From Candidatus Binatia bacterium (GTDB lineage: Bacteria; Desulfobacterota; Binatia; HRBIN30): 45,672 bases of DNA. Positions 27,404 through 34,295 of this stretch are shown here, piece after piece. Made by a program: the position numbers and the translations under genes. Every line of letters starts with the position of its first letter. Position 1 is the stretch's first letter. The notes beneath the pieces are model-generated. The model saw only the letters and a program-made list of their open reading frames with translations. It was not told where the DNA came from and did not search any database. The DNA lies in NCBI GenBank assembly GCA_023150935.1, contig JAKLJW010000040.1, positions 1 to 45,672 of the forward strand, read 5' to 3'.

Positions 27404-28540
27404 TCAGCCAACGGCGATGCGCAGGGCGTGTTCATTGCCGCGGAACAAGGGAAGTTGGCCTCGTTTGTTCTTCCTGTTCGCGAGAGAGCGGCCACCGGAC
27501 GAGGCGTTCCGCCGAACTATAGCCGCAGCGATCTGGCTCACGACCGGCACGACCACGGCATTGCCGAACTGCTTGTACGCCTGCGTATCTGAGACCGGGA
27601 TCACGAAGCGTCGTTTCTCCGGTCGATCGAACCCCATCAGACGCGCGCATTCTCGTGGGGTCAGCCGGCGCGGACATCCCCGGCTCCGCCGAATGAGGAT
27701 CTCGGAGCCGTCCTTGTAGTACCTGGCCGACAGTGTCCGAGCCACGTCGTTCGGGCCGACAAGGCCGAAGCCGAAGCCGTTTCCCTGGCGCTTGTGCTTC
27801 GCGGCGTAAGCCTGGAGGTAGTTCCACAGGTGCTCGGTCAGCGTGTACTTCGCCGCAACTCTCCCATGCGGGCCTTCGGTAAACGGCGATTCGGGATCCT
27901 CCGAACCGTCTTCGGGATGGAGGATGTCGGCCAGCCGCGGGCCGTGCATCGGATCCGGAAGGTCGAGATCGCTGAAGCGGAAGTCCGTCTCGTCCCGGAA
28001 TCCGACGATGTAGGTGCGCTCACGATGCTGGGGGACGAATCCTCTCGCGTCCAGCACCTTCCAGTCGACCTGGTAGCCGAGCTCTTGCTCCAGTACGTCC
28101 AGTATGACCCGGAACGTTCGACCCCGGTCGTGGGTGACGAGATTCTTGACGTTCTCCAGCAAAAAGGCCCGCGGACGATGGCGCTCGATAATCCGAGCGA
28201 CTTCAAAGAACAGGGTCCCCTGGGTGGCGTCGCGGAAGCCGTGCGGACGACCGAGGGCATTCTTCTTCGAAACGCCCGCGATCGAGAACGGCTGGCAGGG
28301 GAATCCGGCGACAAGAACGTCGTGGGCCGGAACGTCATCCGACCGCACTTCCCGGATGTCGCCGGCGATCGGGTGGGCACAGTCGAAATTCGCGCGGTAC
28401 GTCTCCACCGCGAACCGGTTCCACTCGCTGGTGAAGACGCAGCGACCCCCCAGGGCCTCGAAGGCCATGCGCATTCCACCGATACCAGCGAACAGGTCAA
28501 TGAATGTAAAGGTTCCGCCGCACCCGCCGCGTCCGCTCAT
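27404..28540 (-). CDS. Dcm/M.EcoRII-like DNA cytosine-5 methyltransferase
   Basis: A 378-residue C5 DNA methyltransferase. Motif I is FIDLFAGIGG (residues 13-22). Motif IV is FPCQPFS with catalytic Cys82. Motif VI is LLENVKN (128-133), motif VIII QHRERTYIVG (171-180), and motifs IX/X are RRLTPRECARLMGF and QAYKQFGNAVVVPV. The target-recognition part reads GNGFGFGLV and ARTLSARYYKDGSEILI, nearly the text of E. coli Dcm as I remember it. The likely target is therefore CCWGG, methylated at the inner C. The ATG at 28540 directly follows GTGAGGAG, so the spacing is unusually short and the start is not certain. The EcoRII-like nuclease gene lies 191 nt upstream on the same strand. Confidence 0.92.
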   Translation of the reverse strand: MSGRGGCGGTFTFIDLFAGIGGMRMAFEALGGRCVFTSEWNRFAVETYRANFDCAHPIAGDIREVRSDDVPAHDVLVAGFPCQPFSIAGVSKKNALGRPHGFRDATQGTLFFEVARIIERHRPRAFLLENVKNLVTHDRGRTFRVILDVLEQELGYQVDWKVLDARGFVPQHRERTYIVGFRDETDFRFSDLDLPDPMHGPRLADILHPEDGSEDPESPFTEGPHGRVAAKYTLTEHLWNYLQAYAAKHKRQGNGFGFGLVGPNDVARTLSARYYKDGSEILIRRSRGCPRRLTPRECARLMGFDRPEKRRFVIPVSDTQAYKQFGNAVVVPVVSQIAAAIVRRNASSGGRSLANRKNKRGQLPLFRGNEHALRIAVG

Positions 28541-28731
28541 CTCCTCACCGTCCCCCAACCCAAGCCTTGTCGAGTAAGGTACCCCGCCGATTACACCAGA
28601 CCGTCCCGCCGTGCCAGCCCATCCTTCCTCCACCCGGCCGCAGACTCCGTCGGCCCGGAAGCCGGGGCGAATATAGGGCGAAAGTGGTTGCGGCACAAGG
28701 GGGCCGTGAGCCCTCTGGGCCAGGCCTTATC

Positions 28732-29943
28732 TCACTGGTGCTCATCCTGCCGAACTCGCACTTCCTTAATGAAGTCGCCGACGGTTAACAGCCAGCGTTG
28801 CTGGGCTTGCGTGTAGGTGTCGTGAATCGCCGCCGGCACGACGAGTTGAAGGAAGTTCCCCTGCATCTCCGCCGTCTGCGCTTCGCTGATCCCCGGCTCA
28901 AGTGTCAGAAGGTGCTTCGTATGCACGCGAGCAGCCTCGGACAGTACCTGACGCCAACGGTCCTTACAGGTGGACTTCAAGCCGAGTACGGTCAGCCGCT
29001 CGGGCGGGAAGTTGGGATCCCGGTATCGGGTAATGTCGGGGAAGACGAAGTCGGGTCTGGCCTGGTGTTCCGTGACTCGGCCGCGCGAGAAGGTCAGCCG
29101 ATGCTGCTCGAGTACGTACTGGACGTGGTGTTCGAGTGCATACCCGACGCGCGACTTCCTTCGGTTGTGAACGGTGAGGGAGAACTCGACAAACTTGTCG
29201 ACGTCAGTTCCGAACCCGTCCTTGAGCCGTGCGCCCACGATGCGGCGCTCCAGTGTCCGGAACAGCCGCTCTTCGAACTGCATCAGCCGCGTGAGGGTGG
29301 CGTCGGGCGCTTCGATCGCGGCCAGTTCGCCCGCTCTCGAACGGGCATAGGCAGAGAACTCAACGGTTCTCGGGAACGTGCCGCCGAATCGGGTCAGCAT
29401 CTCCTCCAGCAGGTCCTCGTCGGTAGCGTCGCTCTCGATCCCAAGCTGATCCAGGACGTACTGGTGCGAGAACTTGAACTCGGTGTCCCTGTCGCCTTGG
29501 ACCGCCTCCGCCCGGAACGTGCCTTCGATCAGCTCGGAAACTCCGAAGAACCACGAAATCTGCCGCTCGGCTGACGAGTTTCGCGCGCAGATCACGACCA
29601 GCACGTCGCCGCCGGGGCGTTTGGCGACGATGAGGAGATCGCCCTCCGCCGCGCGCTCTGACACGTCGGTCGTCGGAAAGTACAGGCGGTGCTCAGACCG
29701 CGAGGGGTGCCGCTTGCGAGCATCGTACCAGGTTATCGACCCAGCGGCGGTTGCCGAATGGTCATCCTCTTCGGCAAGGTAGACGAACCGAGCCGGCATC
29801 TGACGACGCTCGGTCCCGAAAATGGTCTTGAGCGTCGCGACTCCGTTGAACTCGTGTTGGTTGGAGCGCTTCGTGTCGACCTCGACCGCGCTGAGGCGCT
29901 TATACGCGAAGGCGACGAAGTAGCGGGACAGCCTTTCCGTCAT
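28732..29943 (-). CDS. EcoRII-like type II restriction endonuclease
   Basis: A 403-residue protein that lines up with EcoRII (404 residues, from memory) almost residue for residue. The C-terminal catalytic domain has RPDFVFPD (296-303), TRYRD (305-309) and LKSTCKDRWRQVLSEA (322-337). This gives Asp298, Tyr307, Lys323, Lys327 and Glu336, one off the catalytic and DNA-contacting residues Asp299, Tyr308, Lys324, Lys328 and Glu337 reported for EcoRII. The first 180 or so residues match the place of the EcoRII effector DNA-binding domain. It would cut at CCWGG and need a second site for activation. The start has AAGGAG at good spacing. It is divergent from the glycosylase gene. Confidence 0.92.
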   Translation of the reverse strand: MTERLSRYFVAFAYKRLSAVEVDTKRSNQHEFNGVATLKTIFGTERRQMPARFVYLAEEDDHSATAAGSITWYDARKRHPSRSEHRLYFPTTDVSERAAEGDLLIVAKRPGGDVLVVICARNSSAERQISWFFGVSELIEGTFRAEAVQGDRDTEFKFSHQYVLDQLGIESDATDEDLLEEMLTRFGGTFPRTVEFSAYARSRAGELAAIEAPDATLTRLMQFEERLFRTLERRIVGARLKDGFGTDVDKFVEFSLTVHNRRKSRVGYALEHHVQYVLEQHRLTFSRGRVTEHQARPDFVFPDITRYRDPNFPPERLTVLGLKSTCKDRWRQVLSEAARVHTKHLLTLEPGISEAQTAEMQGNFLQLVVPAAIHDTYTQAQQRWLLTVGDFIKEVRVRQDEHQ

Positions 29944-30065
29944 CGGGCTCCTTGCGCCGTCCGGGGTGACAGCGCCTCTCCTCCGAGCTTGGCGTACCAG
30001 AGCCGGGCTCTGGGTGCTATCGACGCACTCTTGGGAGTGTCGGCAATTCAGGTATTCTCAGTTGG
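29944..30065. promoter_or_regulatory. Divergent promoter region between nuclease and glycosylase genes
   Basis: A 122-bp gap between two genes read away from each other, so promoters for both must lie here or overlap the coding ends. No controller (C) protein gene is nearby, and no clear C-box was found. AAGGAG before the nuclease start is the only signal I can point to; the glycosylase has no clear site. Confidence 0.4.
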
Positions 30066-30794
30066 GTGACCCTGACTCGGAAAGAAATCGGCGTCTTTCG
30101 GCGCATCCTTCGCGTCTGGTCTGAAACCCGATTGCGGGTCTACCCGTGGCGGGGAGAACGCGACCGTTACCGTGTGCTTCTCGCAGAGTTGATGTTGCGC
30201 CGGACTCGAGCCGATCAGGTGGTTGGCGTGTACGAAGAGGCTCTGCGGCGGTACCCCACGATGGACGATCTTGCGGCCGCAGATCCTGACGAGGTGCGCG
30301 GTGTGCTCCGTCCACTGGGGTTGGCGTGGCGCGCGGACGATGTTGTTTCGCTCGCTCGCGAGGTTGCGGCCAGGTACGGCGGGCGCGTCCCCGGCGATGT
30401 CGAGGACCTTAAGAGCCTCACCGGCGTCGGCGACTACGTTGCGAACGCGGTCGCGTGCTTCGCGGGTCGGGAGCCCAGAGGCATCGTCGACACCAACGTC
30501 GTGCGCCTCATCGGACGAATCTTCGGATTACCGACCGACCCGGAGGCCCGGCGTCGCAAGCCGGTGCGAGAGGCCATCGACGCGTGCCTCGATCGCCGCC
30601 ACCCACAGCAGTACAACTACGCCATCCTCGATTTCGCTGCGGCGGTGTGCACCCCGTCCCGGCCGCGGTGTGCTGCGTGCCCGTTCCGCACCAGTGGCCG
30701 GTGCGACTACGCGGCGCGGCACCAGCTCGCGCCCATGACCCCGAAGCCGAAGCCGCGGCGCATCGCCGGGCACGCCAGACGGCAGACAGGATAG
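30066..30794 (+). CDS. HhH-GPD DNA glycosylase, Mig.Mth-like T:G mismatch type
   Basis: A 242-residue base-excision glycosylase of the EndoIII/MutY superfamily. LMLRRTRADQV (42-52) resembles the LLRRT block I recall for Mig.Mth, the thymine-DNA glycosylase encoded beside M.MthTI. LTGVGDYVANAV (118-129) is the helix-hairpin-helix with Tyr124 where EndoIII has its lyase Lys, as in Mig.Mth. Asp142 in IVDTNVVR is the catalytic Asp. A [4Fe-4S] site is formed by Cys195-x6-Cys202-x2-Cys205-x7-Cys213, with a wider last gap than the usual five. There is no MutY C-terminal NUDIX-like domain. The likely job is repair of T:G mismatches made by deamination of the 5-methylcytosine set by the neighbouring methyltransferase. 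The start is GTG. Confidence 0.85.
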   Translation: MTLTRKEIGVFRRILRVWSETRLRVYPWRGERDRYRVLLAELMLRRTRADQVVGVYEEALRRYPTMDDLAAADPDEVRGVLRPLGLAWRADDVVSLAREVAARYGGRVPGDVEDLKSLTGVGDYVANAVACFAGREPRGIVDTNVVRLIGRIFGLPTDPEARRRKPVREAIDACLDRRHPQQYNYAILDFAAAVCTPSRPRCAACPFRTSGRCDYAARHQLAPMTPKPKPRRIAGHARRQTG

Positions 30795-30827
30795 TGGCGG
30801 CACGCCCTCCCGGGCGGGTCGGTGCCG

Positions 30828-31060
30828 GGTCGCACCATTGCAAGATGGGGAAACATCACGATTTCGGTGCTCGGGATCCTACCCTACGGAGGCTTATCGA
30901 CGCGCTTTCTGGCGCAGGATGGCCGCTGCAAGGGGCGGCAACGTCGCCGCGCACTCCTTCTCCGCGGCGTTTTTCGGGGTGAAAACGAGCCCATAGCCGG
31001 AATACCGTCGGCAATCCGGGGCAAAATCCAACCGTTCCAGCAGCTTGCAGAGGTGCGACC
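30828..31060. mobile_element. MITE-like element, copy A (full)
   Basis: A 233-bp element with terminal inverted repeats: GGTCGCACCATTGCAAG (30828-30844) and CTTGCAGAGGTGCGACC (31044-31060), matching at 15 of 17 places. Flanking TGCCG and CGCCA also resemble each other inverted, so the true ends may be a few bases further out. Copy B is nearly identical. On the minus strand one frame is open from the right end to a TAA near the left and encodes about 54 residues ending in LPPLAAAILRQKARR, which may be the tail of a lost transposase gene. No target duplication could be made out. Confidence 0.85.
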
Positions 31061-31072
31061 CCGCCAGACCCC

Positions 31073-31345
31073 GACCTCGTGGCTTCGGAAGCGGCCGGGA
31101 GTCGCGAGTTGGACCTGTCGCTGGCGGTTGCCGCGGCGGTCTACGAGGTGACGCAGCAGCGTCCGACAGTCGACTTCGGCGTGGTCGCCCTGTGTCGGGT
31201 GCTCGGTTTGCCGCGGGGTGCGCCGCTGACGTTGCTCGGTGTGGGGCGAGTCGTCGGCTGGATCGGTCATGGCCTCGAGCAATATCAGGAGGGCCGCACT
31301 ATCCGGCCGCGTGCTCGCTACGCCGGCGCTCCGCCGCGCCGTTGA
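31073..31345 (+). pseudogene. Citrate synthase C-terminal remnant
   Basis: Roughly 90 codons that match the extreme C terminus of citrate synthase family proteins: RPTVDFGVVALCRVLGLP, then VGRVVGWIGHGLEQYQEG and TIRPRARYAG. The family's first 300 or so residues, with the catalytic His and Asp regions, are absent. The remnant begins only about 12 nt beyond the right end of MITE copy A, so the element may have been involved in the break. No start codon with a ribosome binding site is seen; it is unlikely to be functional. Confidence 0.75.
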
Positions 31346-31502
31346 TCGGCCCCGCCCGGCGCGCACCCAGGCCCCGGCGCCCGGGGCATTTGGGGTTTAC
31401 TTCGATGGCGACCGCGGGCATAGTCCCGGCGATCTTTTCTTGAGCCCCCGCAGCGTGGGTATCGTGGACGCGATCGGGGCCCGACCGTGGAGGAACCGCG
31501 TG

Positions 31503-32207
31503 ATGGCCAATCGGCGCTTGTTCGTCTTCAACATCAGTCTCCTTTGCTTCACCGCTCTGGTGACCGCCGCACCCTCGGTGGCGCAGGACCCCACCGCGAC
31601 ACCTACCGCGCAGGCCATCGGCACGAGCACGCCGCCAACGCCAAGTCCGTCAATTGGAATACCGACCGCGACCCCGACGGCGCAGGCGATCAGCACGAGC
31701 ACGCCACCGTCCCCCAGCCCGTCGATCGGAATGCCGACCGCGACCCCGACGGCGCAGGCGATCAGCACGAGCACCCCACCGTCCCCCAGCCCGTCGATCG
31801 GAATGCCGACCGCGACGGCAACGGCGGCCGTTCCACCGCCGGCGATCAGCGGCGGGGCGAACGCCGACTCCACGGCGGTAAGCGGGGAGGCCGCCCCGAA
31901 TCAGACGCCCGGTAACAACTGCATCAGCATCGTGCTCTGCGATCCCGCCGGGTGCGGAGGGCCGCAGGATCAGGTGATCGGCACCGGCGATGTGAGCGCG
32001 CAGGGTTTCTTCACCGTTGTGGTGACGCCGCCCCTGGTTGCGGGAACGCGGATATACGTCCGCGACACCTGCACGCAGCAGAGCGGCGACCCGCTATTGA
32101 TCAGTCTGGGGACCGTGGTACCGGCTGCATCGCCCGGCGTGGTCGCCGTCCTCGCGCTGGTGCTGGCGACTGTGGCCGTATGGGCCATCCGGCGCCGCCG
32201 GGCCTGA
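31503..32207 (+). CDS. Secreted Thr/Pro/Ser-repeat protein with C-terminal membrane anchor
   Basis: A 234-residue protein of no recognised family. Residues 1-27 form a signal peptide (hydrophobic core, cleavage after VAQ or similar). Residues about 31-102 are three 24-residue repeats rich in Pro, Ser and Thr (ATPTAQAISTSTPPSPSPSI). A domain of about 80 residues with four Cys follows (NNCISIVLCDPAGCGG and RDTCTQQ). The C terminus has a transmembrane helix (GVVAVLALVLATVAVWAI) and an RRRRA tail, a layout common to surface proteins sorted or anchored at the inner membrane. The ATG at 31503 precedes the signal peptide exactly; longer frames upstream are not supported. Confidence 0.7.
   Translation: MANRRLFVFNISLLCFTALVTAAPSVAQDPTATPTAQAIGTSTPPTPSPSIGIPTATPTAQAISTSTPPSPSPSIGMPTATPTAQAISTSTPPSPSPSIGMPTATATAAVPPPAISGGANADSTAVSGEAAPNQTPGNNCISIVLCDPAGCGGPQDQVIGTGDVSAQGFFTVVVTPPLVAGTRIYVRDTCTQQSGDPLLISLGTVVPAASPGVVAVLALVLATVAVWAIRRRRA
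31593..31808 (+). repeat. 72-bp in-frame tandem repeat, three copies
   Basis: Units begin at 31593, 31665 and 31737 (each ACCGCGAC...), with a partial fourth at 31809. The second and third are almost identical; the first has more changes. Each encodes a 24-residue Thr/Pro/Ser unit of the surface protein. The period keeps the frame, so copy-number change would lengthen or shorten the stalk without breaking the gene. Confidence 0.85.
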
Positions 32208-32263
32208 GCGCACTTGCTTCTGGTTCGCGTCCAGGAACGGCTCGCGCACCCGGACGCGGCCAT

Positions 32264-32294
32264 CTCAGCGCGGACTGACGCCCGCGACCCAATG
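32264..32294. repeat. 31-bp dispersed repeat (also at 38469-38499)
   Basis: CTCAGCGCGGACTGACGCCC and the next 11 bases recur with a few changes at 38469-38499. Each copy contains a small hairpin (GCGGGCTGGCGCCCGC in the second). It lies in the intergenic gap before MITE copy B. Confidence 0.5.
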
Positions 32295-32360
32295 GGGAAC
32301 CCGCCGAGTCCGTCACCCCGACGGAAGCCGGGGTCCAGCGTCAGATGAACAACGGTGCCG

Positions 32361-32594
32361 GGTCGCACCATTGCAAGATGGGGAAACATCAGGATTTCGG
32401 TGCTCGGGATCCTACCCTGCGGAGGCTTATCGACGCGCTTTCTGGCGCAGGATGGCCGCTGCAAGGGGCGGCAATGTCGCCGCGCACTCCTTCTCCGCGG
32501 CGTTTTTCGGGGTGAAAACGAGCCCATAGGCCGGAATACCGTCGGCAATCCGGGGCAAAATCCAACCGTTCCAGCAGCTTGCAGAGGTGCGACC
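32361..32594. mobile_element. MITE-like element, copy B (full)
   Basis: A 234-bp element with the same terminal inverted repeats as copy A, at 32361-32377 and 32578-32594. It differs from copy A by a few substitutions and one extra G near 32530, which breaks the minus-strand reading frame seen in copy A. Its right end lies inside a PemK/MazF-like toxin gene read from the minus strand, cutting it after about 44 codons. Confidence 0.87.
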
Positions 32595-32728
32595 CCGCCA
32601 AGTTGCCCAAGATCACTCGCCGACTGAAGCAGCGAATCCCTTCCGAGAACCAGGATTGGGCGGCGCTTGTCTGGCGAGGAAAACCGGTACCAGCGCACAT
32701 CGCCCCGCTTCAGCTCTCGTCTGGCCAT
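32595..32728 (-). pseudogene. PemK/MazF-like toxin, truncated by MITE copy B
   Basis: The start at 32728 gives KRGDVRWYRFSSPDKRRPIL followed by VLGRDS, the first strands of the PemK/MazF mRNA interferase fold. The coding sequence then runs into the right terminal repeat of MITE copy B after about 44 codons, while the family is about 110 residues long. No remainder is seen on the far side of the element. It overlaps the end of the antitoxin gene by 19 bp, as is usual in these pairs. It is almost certainly inactive. Confidence 0.8.
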
Positions 32729-32937
32729 ACCTCGTCGGCATCCAGCGGGCCCTGCGGTCCGTGCACTGCCCACTCGCCAAGCATACGATGCTGCTCCTCC
32801 GCCGACAGCTCGATCTCCACTTCTTCAGACCGAAGCGGCTCGAGCGTCACCCGAACTCGCTTACCTTCCAGAGGCGGGACCGGTTCGTCGAGAGTCACCG
32901 TGCTGCCACGAACGAAACCAGTAACGGCGGCATGCAT
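32710..32937 (-). CDS. Antitoxin-like protein, orphaned from its toxin
   Basis: A 75-residue acidic protein. The first 40 residues (AVTGFVRGSTVTLDEPVPP then LEGKRVRVTLEPL) resemble the short beta-rich AF2212/DUF104-type antitoxin family. The rest (LSAEEQHRMLGEWAVHGPQG) is a helix likely to bind the toxin. It lies directly upstream of, and overlaps, a PemK/MazF-like toxin gene that has been cut by a MITE. The ATG at 32937 is chosen because the family likeness begins there; no clear ribosome binding site is seen. Confidence 0.65.
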   Translation of the reverse strand: MHAAVTGFVRGSTVTLDEPVPPLEGKRVRVTLEPLRSEEVEIELSAEEQHRMLGEWAVHGPQGPLDADEVWPDES

Positions 32938-33129
32938 GAACGCACTATGCGCCCCAGTGCAAAGTCGCGCAAGTTTACAGACAGCCCCCGCGTCATCCAG
33001 GTCTCCAGCTCCCGCCCGCAAGGCCGAACTCCATTGCCGCCAGGCGCGAAGTGGAACCCTGGTCTCACCAGCCTACATGGCTGATGTACTTCCGAAACCG
33101 TCCCCGGGAGCGGCCGGATTACCCGTTAG

Positions 33130-33399
33130 CGCGTCCATTTCGCCCCCATCGCCGGGGCCGCTGAAATCGACCACTTCGTGCCCGGGGCCCGCTACCCCGA
33201 TAACGGCATCGATAACCTCGTCGCCACCGATCCTGCATGCAATAACCACAAACGCGACTTCCTCGCCGCCGGCGAACACGTCGCCCGCGGCGTCTACCTG
33301 CGCCTGCCAGACGACGTCGAACTGTGGGTGCGCCGCCGCGAGTTCGCGCCGGTCGCACAACAAATCGCCACCCTGTGGCAAGCACTCGCCTCGGCCTGA
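33130..33399 (+). pseudogene. HNH endonuclease C-terminal remnant
   Basis: An open stretch of 89 codons that begins just after a stop codon and has no plausible start. It encodes EIDHFVPGARYPDNGIDNLV, then ATDPACNNHKRDFLAAGEHV. The DH and CNNHKRDF residues are the core of an HNH (His-Me finger) nuclease, and the order matches the family well. The N-terminal part, which should contain the first Cys pair and a few other residues, is missing. It ends just before the duplicated four-helix-bundle repeat. Confidence 0.7.
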
Positions 33400-33407
33400 C
33401 AATCCGT

Positions 33408-33576
33408 GCCGCCGAGCCGGCCTCTCCTCCGTACTCGTACTCGTTCACGTACTCGTACACGGGCACTTCCTCGTAAACTTCCAACCGCTCGTGGTCCAAC
33501 TTCATCGTCGCGTGCCCCCGGTCCGTGTACGAGTACGTGTACCGCTTCGCTGAGTACGTGTACGGAACGGAAGCCT
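33408..33576. repeat. 169-bp direct repeat, copy 1 (copy 2 at 33832-34000)
   Basis: This stretch recurs 424 bp downstream at 33832-34000 with only a few changes. Each copy contains a 17-bp perfect inverted repeat, CACGTACTCGTACACGG, here at 33447-33463 or close by, and its complement after about 50 nt, plus further GTAC-rich steps. On the minus strand it encodes alternating Tyr/Glu/Val and the start of a four-helix-bundle protein (ATG at 33505, KLDHERLEVY). Confidence 0.8.
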
Positions 33577-33679
33577 AACGCCGAAGCCCACCAGCCGGCG
33601 CCGGACCGCTCGGCCCCTTGGTGCCGGTCTGATGGAGCGTCTCGTTCGGCATTTCCATGGCAGCGACTTCCCCTCGGGG

Positions 33680-33772
33680 TCAGAATCGGCATCGATCCGT
33701 TGCCTGGTGTACCCGGCCGGCGGACTCGATGGCTGCTCGGTAGACCTCAAGTCGCTCGTGGCCGAAGCTCAT
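33680..33772 (-). pseudogene. Four-helix-bundle protein, N-terminal remnant
   Basis: The ATG at 33772 gives MSFGHERLEVYRAAIES, the usual opening of the four-helix-bundle (23S intervening sequence/bAvd-like) family. It then runs out of family likeness and meets a stop after 30 codons; the family is about 120 residues long. Two more such starts (KLDHERLEVY) are at 33505 and 33929, each cut after about 11 codons by the GTAC-rich repeat. Confidence 0.65.
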
Positions 33773-33831
33773 GTCGTCCTCGATTCCGATTCCGACCCCG
33801 ATCGGTTCAAGCCTAACGCTGCGTCTCAGGC

Positions 33832-34000
33832 GCCGCCGAGCCGGCCTCTCCTCCGTACTCGTACTCGTTCACGTACTCGTACACGGCTACTTCCTCGTAA
33901 ACTTCCAACCGCTCGTGGTCCAACTTCATCGCTGCGTGCCCTCAGTCCGTGTACGAGTACGTGTACCGCTTCGCTGAGTACGTGTACGGAGCGGAAGCCT
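33832..34000. repeat. 169-bp direct repeat, copy 2
   Basis: Second copy of the 33408-33576 repeat. The minus-strand ATG is at 33929 and gives the same KLDHERLEVYEEV opening, followed by Tyr/Glu/Val codons (YEYVNEYEYGGE) and then a stop. It is bounded on the right by sequence that leads into the HTH remnant. Confidence 0.8.
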
Positions 34001-34127
34001 GGCGCTGCGACGCAGGCGCCGTGTCGCACCGGCGCCAGGTGTGTAGTCCTGACAGTGAGGAACGGGCTCCCTGGACGCGATTCCAGCGAGGGCATCTTGC
34101 GCATGAGCAAGCATGACGGGCGGAGGC

Positions 34128-34295
34128 TCAGGCTGCTTTCTTGATCCGCCACTCCAGTTCGAGCCCGAGCAACAGCACGATGCGATACAACTGCTCGAGG
34201 TTCTTGTTCAAGATCGACGGGTCGAGGAGTCGCTGGATTTGATTGTCGGATGTCCCAAGCTGGGTGGCCAGATAGCGCTGCTCGGCGCGAACCAT
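34128..34295 (-). pseudogene. HTH-type regulator or antitoxin, C-terminal remnant
   Basis: 55 codons with YLATQLGTSDNQIQRLLDP, a helix-turn-helix of the XRE/HigA type, followed by NLEQLYRIVLLLGLELEW and IKKAA. The N terminus is lost where the truncated IS3-family transposase begins (junction near 34290). The ATG at 34295 seems accidental. It could have been the antitoxin of a HigBA-like pair; no toxin is seen. Confidence 0.55.

Noticed and set aside
31970..32773. A 267-codon minus-strand frame
   Set aside because: It runs from the toxin start through MITE copy B and into the antisense of the surface protein; only the first 44 codons resemble a protein family.
33119..33505. A 128-codon frame starting KLDHERLEVY
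   Set aside because: After the first 11 codons it follows the GTAC repeat and then the antisense of the HNH remnant, so it is not a whole gene.
33408..34000. A diversity-generating retroelement
   Set aside because: The four-helix-bundle likeness recalls the accessory protein of such elements, but there is no reverse transcriptase or template/variable repeat with adenine-specific changes.
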